From Woeseiaceae bacterium (GTDB lineage: Bacteria; Pseudomonadota; Gammaproteobacteria; Steroidobacterales; Woeseiaceae): a stretch of 5,295 bases of DNA. The position numbers and the translations under genes are program-made. Numbering within the stretch: position 1 is the stretch's first letter; every line of letters starts with the position of its first letter. The notes under the pieces are model-generated. The model was not told the origin of the DNA. It made no database searches and saw only the letters and a list, made by a program, of their open reading frames with translations. Shown piece after piece: positions 1-5,295 of this stretch. The stretch covers positions 1 through 5,295 of the forward strand of contig WTCH01000035.1 in assembly GCA_013138675.1 (NCBI GenBank). Direction: 5' to 3'.

Positions 1-2
1 TG

Positions 3-932
3 GACAAGCCCGTACTGGTTGTCGGCGAGCGCGGCACAGGCAAAGAGCTGATTGCCTCGAGGCTCCACTTTCTGTCGGATCGCTGGGAGCAGAACGTGGT
101 GAAGGTCAATTGCGCCGCGTTAACTGAGTCGATACTCGAGTCCGAGCTGTTCGGTCATGAAGCGGGCGCATTTACGGGAGCGGTCAAAACGCATATCGGC
201 CACTTCGAACGTGCGGACGGCGGCACGATGATTCTCGATGAGCTCGCCACCATTACGTTGCGCATGCAGGAGAAGATCCTGCGCGTCATTGAATACGGCG
301 AAATACAGCGTGTCGGCGGCAGCGAAACGCTGCTCGTCGATGTTCGCATTGTCGGTGCAACAAATTCCGATTTGCTGGCACTGGCCGCTTCGGGCCAGTT
401 CCGAAAAGATCTACTTGACCGACTCGCGTTTGACGTCGTCACGATTCCACCATTACGCGAACGTCTTGAGGATGTGATGACCCTGGCACACGCATTCGCC
501 GTAAACATGGCCAGCGAACTGAAACATTCTTATTTCCCGGGATTTGCACCGCGCGCAGTATCGGCGCTGCTCAAACACAACTGGCCAGGTAATGTCAGGG
601 AGCTGAAAAACACGATCGAGCGATCGGTTTATCGCGCAGATGATCCTGAGCGGCCGATCTCGAACATTGCGTTCGACCCCTTCGATTCACCGTTCAAGTT
701 GGCGAGCGCGCCGGAAACTCCCGGGCCCGTCCGGCAACAACGCCGCGCCCCACTGCTTCCAGCTGACCTGACGCAACGACTAGTCGATGTAGAAAAGGAC
801 CTGCTGCTGGCCGCGCTGGACAAGGCTCGATTCAACCAGCGATTGGCCGCGGATCTTCTAAGCCTCAGCTACCACCAGTTTCGAGGCAAATTGAAGAAAC
901 ACGGCATCTCGGGCCGACCTTCGAACAGCTAG
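3..932 (+). CDS. pspF: PspF-like sigma-54 enhancer-binding activator (5' truncated by window edge)
   Basis: Transcriptional activator of the phage-shock-protein regulon: an AAA+ ATPase that remodels the sigma-54 RNA polymerase closed complex. The frame is open from base 3, so the true start lies upstream; by comparison with remembered E. coli PspF about 28 N-terminal residues are missing and 309 are visible. There is no receiver or sensor domain ahead of the AAA+ module, as in PspF. Visible motifs are Walker A GERGTGKE (24-47), the sigma-54-contacting loop GAFTGA (165-182), Walker B in GGTMILDELAT (DE near 237-242), the arginine-rich FRKDLLDRLAFDVV segment, WPGNVRELKN (sensor II region), and a C-terminal Fis-type helix-turn-helix near 828-910 (RFNQRLAADLL..SYHQFRGKLKKHGI). 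The tryptophan in LSDRWEQ (84-86) lines up with E. coli Trp56, implicated in PspA binding. The pspABC genes are not visible; they may lie upstream. Its TAG stop is interlocked with the convergent permease stop. Confidence 0.96.
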   Translation, partial: DKPVLVVGERGTGKELIASRLHFLSDRWEQNVVKVNCAALTESILESELFGHEAGAFTGAVKTHIGHFERADGGTMILDELATITLRMQEKILRVIEYGEIQRVGGSETLLVDVRIVGATNSDLLALAASGQFRKDLLDRLAFDVVTIPPLRERLEDVMTLAHAFAVNMASELKHSYFPGFAPRAVSALLKHNWPGNVRELKNTIERSVYRADDPERPISNIAFDPFDSPFKLASAPETPGPVRQQRRAPLLPADLTQRLVDVEKDLLLAALDKARFNQRLAADLLSLSYHQFRGKLKKHGISGRPSNS

Positions 933-1846
933 GTATCGTCGCGATAGCGCCTGACGTAGATCGCCGCCGTGATGAACAAACCGGCAACGATGACGCCTGC
1001 CCACATCTGCGGGCTTGCCAGGAAATTACCGATATCGATGAAGCCAAGCAAGCTGACAGAATCGACGTTGCCGACAAATTTCTCATCATTGAAAAACTGC
1101 TCAACATCGACGCCCTTGAATATCGGCAGGTGATTGAAGCGAGTTGCTATGGCGTCAAAAATCAGGTGCGTGCGCAATACCCAGTATTCAAGCGTCGGCA
1201 GCAGGACCAAAGGCAAGAATGCCATGAGTAGGGGCGCGCGTTTGGTCCATGCCGACACGAACAGGAACCAGCCGATAAACGGTGAAAACCAGATGGGCAG
1301 CAATAGCGTGATAATCAGCATGCCCGCCCATACATCGAACAACGGCGCCGATTTCCAAATCAGGAGCATGGAACTGCCGCCCTCGATGCTAACGAAAATG
1401 CTCGTCATCAGCAGAACGATCAGATGGGTGACCACGATGACAACAAAGGCAATCAAGGGAATGGCGAGTGCCGCTGTCAGAAATTTGGAAACGACGGTTT
1501 CCGCATCGGTAATGGGCAGTGACCGCCAGAACAGGATGCTCTTGCTTTTGCGTTCGGCATACAGCGAATCGAGGCAATAAAAAGTAGACAGAATCGCGCC
1601 CGCAAAAATGAAGGGCACTGTATGGCCGATCAGGAGCGCAAGGAGCGCCGCCCGACGTTCGCCCTCGCCGGCAATATTCTGGGCACCAAGAATGCCTATA
1701 TCGACGATTTCCTGGTGACCGGAGGCAAACACGAAAGCCGTCAACACCGTCAGAATCAGCACCAGGGCGACGACCGCGGGCGTGACATAGAGCGATTTGT
1801 GCTCCCAAAGCTCGCGACGCACCAGTGCCAGTTGATTCGCAATCAT
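929..1846 (-). CDS. ABC-2 type transporter permease subunit
   Basis: Integral inner-membrane subunit of an ABC exporter, 305 residues, starting MIANQLALVRRELWEHKSLYV. I see about six hydrophobic segments, roughly at residues 21-41, 68-92, 124-151, 172-200, 205-218 and 281-298, ending in a positively charged tail (YVRRYRDDT). The cytoplasmic stretch DSLYAERKSKSILFWRSLPI after the second segment is typical of ABC-2 permeases that pair with CcmA-like ATPases. The start ATG overlaps the ATPase stop by 4 bp (ATGA), with an AAGGGGG Shine-Dalgarno-like run just upstream, so translation is probably coupled. The substrate cannot be told from sequence; in YtrA-regulated cassettes such transporters are usually linked to cell-envelope or antibiotic stress. 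The gene ends convergently on pspF with no intergenic space and no visible terminator. Confidence 0.9.
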   Translation of the reverse strand: MIANQLALVRRELWEHKSLYVTPAVVALVLILTVLTAFVFASGHQEIVDIGILGAQNIAGEGERRAALLALLIGHTVPFIFAGAILSTFYCLDSLYAERKSKSILFWRSLPITDAETVVSKFLTAALAIPLIAFVVIVVTHLIVLLMTSIFVSIEGGSSMLLIWKSAPLFDVWAGMLIITLLLPIWFSPFIGWFLFVSAWTKRAPLLMAFLPLVLLPTLEYWVLRTHLIFDAIATRFNHLPIFKGVDVEQFFNDEKFVGNVDSVSLLGFIDIGNFLASPQMWAGVIVAGLFITAAIYVRRYRDDT

Positions 1847-2700
1847 GCGGCTGCCCCCTTGACCTTGGCCACGAACAGATCCGCGACTGACGGCGTATGT
1901 GGTTCGCCGAGGCCCTCTAGTTGTTCCTTGCTGACACCTTCGAACGTCATGACCTTTTTACCGAAGACGTCGCGCTCATAGATGGGTCCCAGCTGCCGAG
2001 CCTTGTCAGCGTTCTCGCCCGACGTCGCGAGTTCTGTATAGGTATCGGGTAATGCTTCCATACTTGAATCAAGCAGTATGCGACCGTCGTGGATGAACAT
2101 GATGTCCGTCACCAGGTTCTCGATTTCCTCGACCTGGTGCGTGGTAATCAGGATGGTGCGCTCGCCGTCGAAGTAGTCGCTCAGCAGGTTGCTATAGAAC
2201 TCCTTGCGAAAAATGATATCGAGCCCGAGTGTCGGTTCGTCGAGTACGAGGAGTTTTGCGTCAATCGCCGCAATAATCGACAGATGCAGCTGCGTGACCA
2301 TGCCTTTCGACAGTTCGCGAACCTTGGCATTTTTTCGAACTTTGGTTCGCGACAGAAGTTCTTCGGTGCGCGAACGCGTGAAATTGGGGTGCGTCGCCTC
2401 CATGAAGTCGAGAAGCTGCGAGACTTTGATCCACCGTGGCAGCACCGCAACGTCAGCGATGAAGCAGATGTTCTGCATCAGTTCCTTGCGCTGCTTGAAC
2501 GGATCCAGGCCCAGTACGGAAAGCTGACCTTCGCAGTCTGTCAGTCCAAGTACCGCCTTCAACAACGTTGTTTTTCCGGCGCCGTTCGGACCGAACAGCC
2601 CCATGATTTTTCCTTTGTCGACTTCAAAGCTGACGTTGTCAACAGCGTGCACGTCGCCGTAGCGCTTCGATACGTTGGTGGCAGTGACCAGGCTAGTCAT
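1843..2700 (-). CDS. ABC-2 transporter ATP-binding protein
   Basis: Cytoplasmic ATPase driving the adjacent permease, 285 residues. The domain order is normal: Walker A GPNGAGKTT (37-45), ABC signature LSKGM (130-134, in place of LSGGQ), Walker B LLVLDEPTLGLD (150-161) and H-loop TTH (186-188), then about 90 residues of family-specific C-terminus. Where the Q-loop glutamine normally sits, the sequence reads FIADVAVLPRW (80-90), so the conserved Gln is absent. I chose the ATG at 2700 over in-frame ATGs at 2718 and 2736: GGAG lies about 8 nt upstream, the homology starts at MTSLVTATNVSKRYG, and this start gives an 8-bp overlap with the gntR end. It ends in an ATGA overlap with the permease. The gene order regulator-ATPase-permease is typical of YtrA-type operons. 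The transported compound is unknown. Confidence 0.95.
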   Translation of the reverse strand: MTSLVTATNVSKRYGDVHAVDNVSFEVDKGKIMGLFGPNGAGKTTLLKAVLGLTDCEGQLSVLGLDPFKQRKELMQNICFIADVAVLPRWIKVSQLLDFMEATHPNFTRSRTEELLSRTKVRKNAKVRELSKGMVTQLHLSIIAAIDAKLLVLDEPTLGLDIIFRKEFYSNLLSDYFDGERTILITTHQVEEIENLVTDIMFIHDGRILLDSSMEALPDTYTELATSGENADKARQLGPIYERDVFGKKVMTFEGVSKEQLEGLGEPHTPSVADLFVAKVKGAAA

Positions 2701-3076
2701 TCTTGTCTCCGGCGTCATCTGTCTTCTTGACCTCATCGAGAAGCGTGGTGGGATCCAGGCCGAGGCGCCCTATTGTTGCGACAACCTCGGGCCATTCCTT
2801 TTCGAGGAATCGCTGCCGCTCGTCCTTCAGCAGCTGTATGCGCGCACCGTCTGTGACGAACATGCCGCGGCCACGCTTTTTCTCCACGAGCTCTTCATCA
2901 ACGAGCTCCTGATAGCCCTTCAGCACAGTCAGGGGATTCAGCCGATACTCCGCAGCAACATTGCGTACCGACGGCAGCGCATCGCCATCGCCAAGGACGC
3001 CCTCCAGGATCATCGCAACAACGCGATCCCGGAGCTGCCGGTAGATCGGCAGATCTTCGTTCCATTTAGGGTCCAT
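2693..3076 (-). CDS. GntR family transcriptional regulator, YtrA type
   Basis: DNA-binding repressor of 127 residues. The GntR winged helix-turn-helix covers about residues 9-76: LPIYRQLRDRVVAMILEGVL, then GDALPSVRNVAAEYRLNPLTV (recognition helix region), then the wing VEKKRGRGMFV. Only about 50 residues follow, too few for a FadR, HutC or MocR effector domain; this short tail is the mark of the YtrA subfamily, whose members usually repress their own ABC transporter operon. The ATG at 3076 (MDPKWNEDLPIYRQL) has AGGG about 10 nt upstream. The alternative ATG at 3109 lacks a Shine-Dalgarno and lies in the loop of a terminator hairpin, so I rejected it. The 3' end overlaps the ATPase start by 8 bp (ATGACTAG). 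The inducer is unknown; its likely operator is the palindrome at 3410-3431. Confidence 0.92.
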   Translation of the reverse strand: MDPKWNEDLPIYRQLRDRVVAMILEGVLGDGDALPSVRNVAAEYRLNPLTVLKGYQELVDEELVEKKRGRGMFVTDGARIQLLKDERQRFLEKEWPEVVATIGRLGLDPTTLLDEVKKTDDAGDKND

Positions 3077-3090
3077 TAGAGACGCCCTGT

Positions 3091-3123
3091 AAAAAGGCGC
3101 CGGCCTCATTCTGGGGCCGGCGC
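3091..3123 (-). terminator. Intrinsic terminator / possible attenuator ahead of gntR
   Basis: On the minus strand a perfect 9-bp GC-only stem (GCGCCGGCC at 3123-3115, pairing with GGCCGGCGC at 3105-3097) encloses a 9-nt loop and is followed by one C and a run of five T (3095-3091). The polarity fits transcription coming from the small gene at 3205-3369. There is no T-run on the plus-strand side. The structure ends 14 nt before the gntR start codon, so it stands between the only convincing promoter and the regulator/transporter genes. Confidence 0.85.
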
Positions 3124-3204
3124 AACAACTCCGTCGCTACTTTACTCGCCGTTGTGACGGAAACTGGATAATCGGTGATCAGCTCAAATTCCCCTTAATT
3201 TGGT

Positions 3205-3369
3205 TCAGTTCGTGATCGTCAGCCGAATTTCGATGATGTCGCGAACCTCATCGACAGCAGCCTTCTGAACGTCCGCATCCGCCTGGCCAGCAACAAGCGC
3301 CAACGTCATCAGGGCCATAATGGTCAGGCCGACAATTTCGTTGAGGTATCGTGAAAATATAAGCTTCAT
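3205..3369 (-). CDS. Small single-pass membrane or exported protein (54 aa), unknown function
   Basis: Short gene starting MKLIFSRYLNEIVGLTIMAL. A basic N-terminus (K2, R7) precedes a hydrophobic stretch at about residues 11-28, then AGQADADVQKA, which could be a signal-peptidase site around the ADA, followed by a mixed-charge helical tail (VDEVRDIIEIRLTITN). It could be secreted (mature part about 22-25 residues) or anchored by its hydrophobic segment. The ATG at 3369 is preceded by TTGGAG with 9 nt spacing; the longer in-frame start at 3438 would lie in the promoter and is unlikely. The gene is first after the operator/promoter at 3410-3449 and is followed by a strong terminator before gntR. 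I do not recognise the family. Context suggests a part in the envelope-stress function of the downstream transporter cassette. Confidence 0.7.
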   Translation of the reverse strand: MKLIFSRYLNEIVGLTIMALMTLALVAGQADADVQKAAVDEVRDIIEIRLTITN

Positions 3370-3409
3370 TGCTGTTACTCCAAGTGGTGCTACGGTGTCC
3401 GGTGAGCTA

Positions 3410-3431
3410 GTGTTATAGTTGACTATAACAC
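3410..3431. promoter_or_regulatory. Perfect 22-bp palindrome, probable GntR/YtrA operator
   Basis: The arm GTGTTATAGT (3410-3419) is repeated exactly as its reverse complement at 3422-3431 with a 2-bp centre. With flanking bases it reads AGTG-N16-CACC (3409-3432), one base away from the GGTG-N16-CACC form I recall, unverified, for a Xanthomonas YtrA regulator. It covers the -10 of the minus-strand promoter, the expected position for a repressor site. The partner regulator is probably the GntR protein encoded at 2693-3076. Confidence 0.75.
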
Positions 3432-3449
3432 CAAACATAGTGATTGCAA
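3422..3449 (-). promoter_or_regulatory. Sigma-70 promoter for the small gene/gntR/ABC cassette
   Basis: On the minus strand, -35 TTGCAA (3449-3444) is followed after 16 bp by -10 TATAGT (3427-3422). Start of transcription is expected near 3415, giving a leader of about 45 nt before the ATG at 3369. The -10 lies inside the palindrome, so bound repressor would block polymerase. Confidence 0.6.
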
Positions 3450-3581
3450 GCTTTTTTCACCGCTTCTAGACCGAATCCCTGATGCCGCGCGTTTATTCAG
3501 GGTATGGCAGCAAACGCACAGGCAATCAGGGGCGGACAACTGGCGCTTTCGCACACGGCGGAGCTCGCCTATGCTCGTCCT
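3439..3581. other. Intergenic region between divergent small gene and ECF sigma gene
   Basis: This stretch separates the minus-strand cassette promoter from the sigma-factor start. It contains a 6-bp inverted repeat, CCCTGA (3477-3482) and TCAGGG (3497-3502), separated by 14 nt. No convincing sigma-70 or ECF promoter and no Shine-Dalgarno at good spacing before 3582 could be found. The frame is open back to an ATG at 3504, so part of it may be coding if that start is used. The palindrome also offers TATAGT on the plus strand (3414-3419), but without a matching -35. Confidence 0.45.
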
Positions 3582-4139
3582 ATGGACAATGTGCCCGAAG
3601 ACAGCGCCCTGATGCTTCGCTACCGTGACGGCGACGTCGCGGCCTTTGAGGTTCTCTATCGGCGACATAAAGATGCTGTTTTTCGCTACTTGTTGCGCCT
3701 GTGCCAGCATCGCGATACCGCCGAGGATGTTTTCCAGGATGTCTGGGGCAAGATCGTCAAGGCACGAGACAATTATCGTCCGACCGCAAAATTCTCGACC
3801 TTTCTGTATCGCGTCGCACACAACTGCTTCATCGACCACATCCGGCGGAACAAGCGCCACACACAGACCGCGGCCGTTGAGCCTGACAGCCAGCCGGATC
3901 CAGCCGACCTGCCGGAAGTTGAAACCGAACGCAGCCTTGCCCGGCGCCGGCTCGAAGTGGCATTACAGGAATTACCGGAGGAGCAGCGGGATGTATTCCT
4001 GTTGAGTGAGGAAGCCGGGCTCAGCCTCGACCAGATCGCCTCCGTTACGGACAGCAACCGCGAAACAGCAAAAAGTCGATTACGCTACGCCGTGAACAAG
4101 CTGCGGGCGGCAATCGACGAGCCAGTGAGGACATCATGA
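3582..4139 (+). CDS. ECF-type RNA polymerase sigma factor (sigma-70 family)
   Basis: Alternative sigma factor of 185 residues from the ATG at 3582. Sigma region 2 covers about residues 12-92 (LRYRDGDVAAFEVLYRRHKD, AEDVFQDVWGKIV, FSTFLYRVAHNCFIDHIRR: core-binding and -10-recognition helices). An acidic, proline-rich linker (about 93-118) follows, then region 4 at about 122-177 (LEVALQELPEEQRDVFLLSEEAGLSLDQIAS, NRETAKSRLRYAVNKLR: the -35-reading helix-turn-helix). There is no region 1 or 3, which defines the ECF group. The start is uncertain: an in-frame ATG at 3504 would add 26 residues that do not resemble sigma factors, and neither ATG has a well-spaced Shine-Dalgarno. The stop overlaps the next gene by ATGA, the usual arrangement for a sigma factor and its anti-sigma factor. 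Target genes and signal are unknown. Confidence 0.93.
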   Translation: MDNVPEDSALMLRYRDGDVAAFEVLYRRHKDAVFRYLLRLCQHRDTAEDVFQDVWGKIVKARDNYRPTAKFSTFLYRVAHNCFIDHIRRNKRHTQTAAVEPDSQPDPADLPEVETERSLARRRLEVALQELPEEQRDVFLLSEEAGLSLDQIASVTDSNRETAKSRLRYAVNKLRAAIDEPVRTS

Positions 4140-4768
4140 CCGAAGAGCGCAACCAAACCGACGCAAGAGCAGACACGCTCGTGAGTCAGGCTTATCGCGA
4201 TCTCGCAGATGAACGGACGCCCGAACATCTCGACCGGACAATACTCATGGCCGCCGCAAAAGCAGCGCGCCCACGTTATTCACGATTTATTGCCTGGACG
4301 CGCCCAATGGCCTGGGCCGCAACCGTCATGCTCTCGGTTGCGCTCGTTCTGGAGGTGACAAATTCACCATCGCCTGGCGTCCTGTCGTTTGATGAAACGA
4401 TCGGCACGTTCGAAGTCCAGTCGCCCGAGGCAGACGCGAAGGACGATGGGCCAGTGGATTCGCCCGAAGAGTCTGTGGTCCCCGTCAGCGAACTCACGAA
4501 AAAGCGAAGCAGTGACATGCGCCAGAAGGCCGCGGCCATTGCAGAGCAGGAAATTGCACCGCAGCAGCCGGAAGCCCGGGAACGTGCCGAGCCCTTGTCG
4601 GATGCCGCATTTAGCGCCCCTGTCGCGGATTGCAACCAAGACGCGGTCGCGACACCGCAGACCTGGCTTGAGTGCATTGTCGCCCTGGAAGGCGCCGACA
4701 GGGATGACGCGGCCCGCGAACAGCGAGCTTTACTCACGGAGGCCTTCCCCGACTTCGATCCCCGCTGA
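4136..4768 (+). CDS. Putative membrane-anchored anti-sigma factor / sigma-associated protein
   Basis: A 210-residue protein co-translated with the ECF sigma gene (ATGA overlap; GAGG just upstream). The N-terminal ~57 residues should be cytoplasmic and contain YRDLADERTPEHLDRTILMAAAKAA-type helices, a pattern I associate with gammaproteobacterial partners of ECF sigma factors. One hydrophobic segment follows at about 58-75 (AWAATVMLSVALVLEV). The outer part is acidic and low-complexity (about 76-160) and ends in a compact motif, TPQTWLECIVALEGADRDDAAREQRALLTEAFPDF (173-207 region), resembling the PxxWLxxIxxLxxxGRxxEAxxEL..F...P tail seen in related proteins. No zinc-binding HxxxCxxC anti-sigma motif is present; the only cysteines are 166 and 180, both in the presumed periplasmic part. 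The anti-sigma role is inferred from topology and gene order. Confidence 0.75.
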   Translation: MTEERNQTDARADTLVSQAYRDLADERTPEHLDRTILMAAAKAARPRYSRFIAWTRPMAWAATVMLSVALVLEVTNSPSPGVLSFDETIGTFEVQSPEADAKDDGPVDSPEESVVPVSELTKKRSSDMRQKAAAIAEQEIAPQQPEARERAEPLSDAAFSAPVADCNQDAVATPQTWLECIVALEGADRDDAAREQRALLTEAFPDFDPR

Positions 4769-4805
4769 GTTTCGGTATGTCACGAGTGATGCCTGGCGCG
4801 GGCAG

Positions 4806-4814
4806 TGCTAAAAT
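4806..4814 (+). promoter_or_regulatory. Extended -10 promoter for malate dehydrogenase
   Basis: TGCTAAAAT forms an extended -10 (TGn plus TAAAAT), with only a weak -35 (GTGATG, 4786-4791) at 17 bp. Transcription would start near 4821, giving a leader of about 40 nt that ends in AGGA (4851-4854), 7 nt before the ATG. Its position downstream of the anti-sigma stop suggests the dehydrogenase is expressed independently. Confidence 0.5.
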
Positions 4815-4861
4815 CGCCGCCCGCCAATAACGCTTATTCAACGCACACTCAGGACACCACG

Positions 4862-5295
4862 ATGAAGTCACCCGTACGAGTCACAATTACCGGCGCAGCC
4901 GGTCAAATCGGTTATCAACTTGCCTTTCGTATCGCATCCGGCCAGATGCTTGGGTCGGATCAGCCGGTTATTTTGCAACTGCTCGAAATCCCCCCGGCCC
5001 TGCCCGCACTGAACGGCGTGGTCATGGAGCTCGACGATTGCGCATTTGCAACGCTTGCAGGCGTTGTTGCAACGGACGATCCGGATGTTGCCTTCAAAGA
5101 CAGTGACTACGCATTGCTCGTCGGCGCACGGCCGCGCGGACCTGGCATGGAGCGTAAGGACTTGCTGGAGGCGAATGCGGCGATCTTCTCGGTCCAGGGA
5201 AAATCGATAAACGAGAATGCAAGCCGCGACATTCGCGTCCTCGTTGTGGGCAACCCGGCAAACACGAATGCCCTGATCACGCAGAGCAACGCGCC
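4862..5295 (+). CDS. mdh: Malate dehydrogenase (NAD-dependent), 3' truncated by window edge
   Basis: TCA-cycle enzyme interconverting malate and oxaloacetate with NAD(H), cytoplasmic. The first 144 residues of an expected ~328 are visible and the frame runs off the window. The Rossmann fold begins VTITGAAGQIGYQL (dinucleotide-binding glycines near residues 11-17). It is followed by LQLLEIPPALPALNGVVMELDDCAF (end of beta-2 and the following helix), then DYALLVGARPRGPGMERKDLLEANAAIF, which carries the arginines of the substrate-binding mobile loop. The segment VLVVGNPANTNALI is the conserved VGNPxNT motif. The long LPALNGVVMEL insert and the RPRGPGMER loop point to the type-2, cytosolic-like MDH group common in Gamma- and Betaproteobacteria, not the shorter E. 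coli type. The ATG at 4862 has AGGA 7 nt upstream. The catalytic histidine lies beyond the window. Confidence 0.95.
   Translation, partial: MKSPVRVTITGAAGQIGYQLAFRIASGQMLGSDQPVILQLLEIPPALPALNGVVMELDDCAFATLAGVVATDDPDVAFKDSDYALLVGARPRGPGMERKDLLEANAAIFSVQGKSINENASRDIRVLVVGNPANTNALITQSNA

Noticed and set aside
934..946. Small hairpin TATCG-TCG-CGATA just past the pspF stop, considered as a terminator
   Set aside because: Only a 5-bp stem with no T-run on either side, and it lies inside the permease coding end.
2089..2730. Long plus-strand open frame (213 codons) opposite the ABC ATPase and gntR end
   Set aside because: It mirrors a gene with intact Walker motifs on the other strand and its translation has no recognisable motif; it is a shadow of the codon pattern.
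3077..3109. Longer gntR start at 3109 (adds 11 residues)
   Set aside because: No Shine-Dalgarno, the ATG sits in the terminator loop, and the extra residues do not fit the family N-terminus.
3186..3200. AAATT/AATTT short inverted repeat downstream of the small gene
   Set aside because: Five AT pairs only; too weak to call a terminator or operator when a strong GC hairpin follows at 3091-3123.
3423..3860. Minus-strand open frame (145 codons) across the sigma gene start and intergenic region
   Set aside because: Runs through the cassette promoter and palindrome and is antisense to sigma region 2, which has clear family motifs.
4276..4737. Minus-strand open frame (153 codons) inside the anti-sigma gene
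   Set aside because: Serine/alanine/arginine-rich composition typical of antisense reading in GC-rich DNA; no start signal or promoter.
4826..4838. AATAA-CGC-TTATT mini-palindrome in the malate dehydrogenase leader
   Set aside because: Five AT pairs only; expected by chance and lacking a T-run or operator-like length.

Overview
The window looks like a chromosomal segment of a gammaproteobacterium. The clues are a PspF-type sigma-54 activator, a YtrA-type GntR/ABC-2 transporter cassette of the kind found in Xanthomonadales-like lineages, an ECF sigma factor with a co-transcribed one-pass membrane partner, and a lactate/malate-dehydrogenase-superfamily malate dehydrogenase that starts MKSPVRVTITGAAGQIGYQL. 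The DNA is moderately GC-rich and densely coding, with tightly overlapping gene ends. I see no mobile element, CRISPR array, tRNA or rRNA. The exact genus cannot be read from the sequence.

Layout: (1) 3-932, plus strand: the 3' nine-tenths of pspF, cut by the window start. (2) 929-3369, minus strand: a four-gene cassette. In transcription order it holds a 54-residue membrane or exported peptide (3205-3369), a GntR/YtrA-type repressor (2693-3076), an ABC-2 ATPase (1843-2700) and an ABC-2 permease (929-1846). The last three genes overlap by 8 and 4 bp, and the permease stop is interlocked with the pspF stop in one CTAG. (3) 3370-3581: intergenic control region with a perfect 10+10 bp palindrome lying on a good sigma-70 promoter that reads into the cassette. 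(4) 3582-4768, plus strand: an ECF sigma factor and its putative membrane anti-sigma partner, overlapping by ATGA. (5) 4862 to the end, plus strand: the first 144 codons of malate dehydrogenase, preceded by an extended -10 promoter.

How the genes may work together: the left and middle parts look devoted to envelope homeostasis. PspF activates phage-shock genes with sigma-54. The GntR regulator probably represses its own transporter operon. The sigma/anti-sigma pair probably senses an envelope signal. The most interesting feature is the control of the GntR/ABC cassette. A strong promoter overlapped by a palindromic operator lies about 340 bp upstream of gntR, in front of a tiny membrane-peptide gene. 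A textbook intrinsic terminator sits between that peptide gene and gntR and ends only 14 nt before the gntR start. Transcription of the regulator and transporter therefore seems to require read-through, with the small peptide expected to be the major product. No wholly new system is obvious; the novelty is in this small-gene and attenuator architecture.
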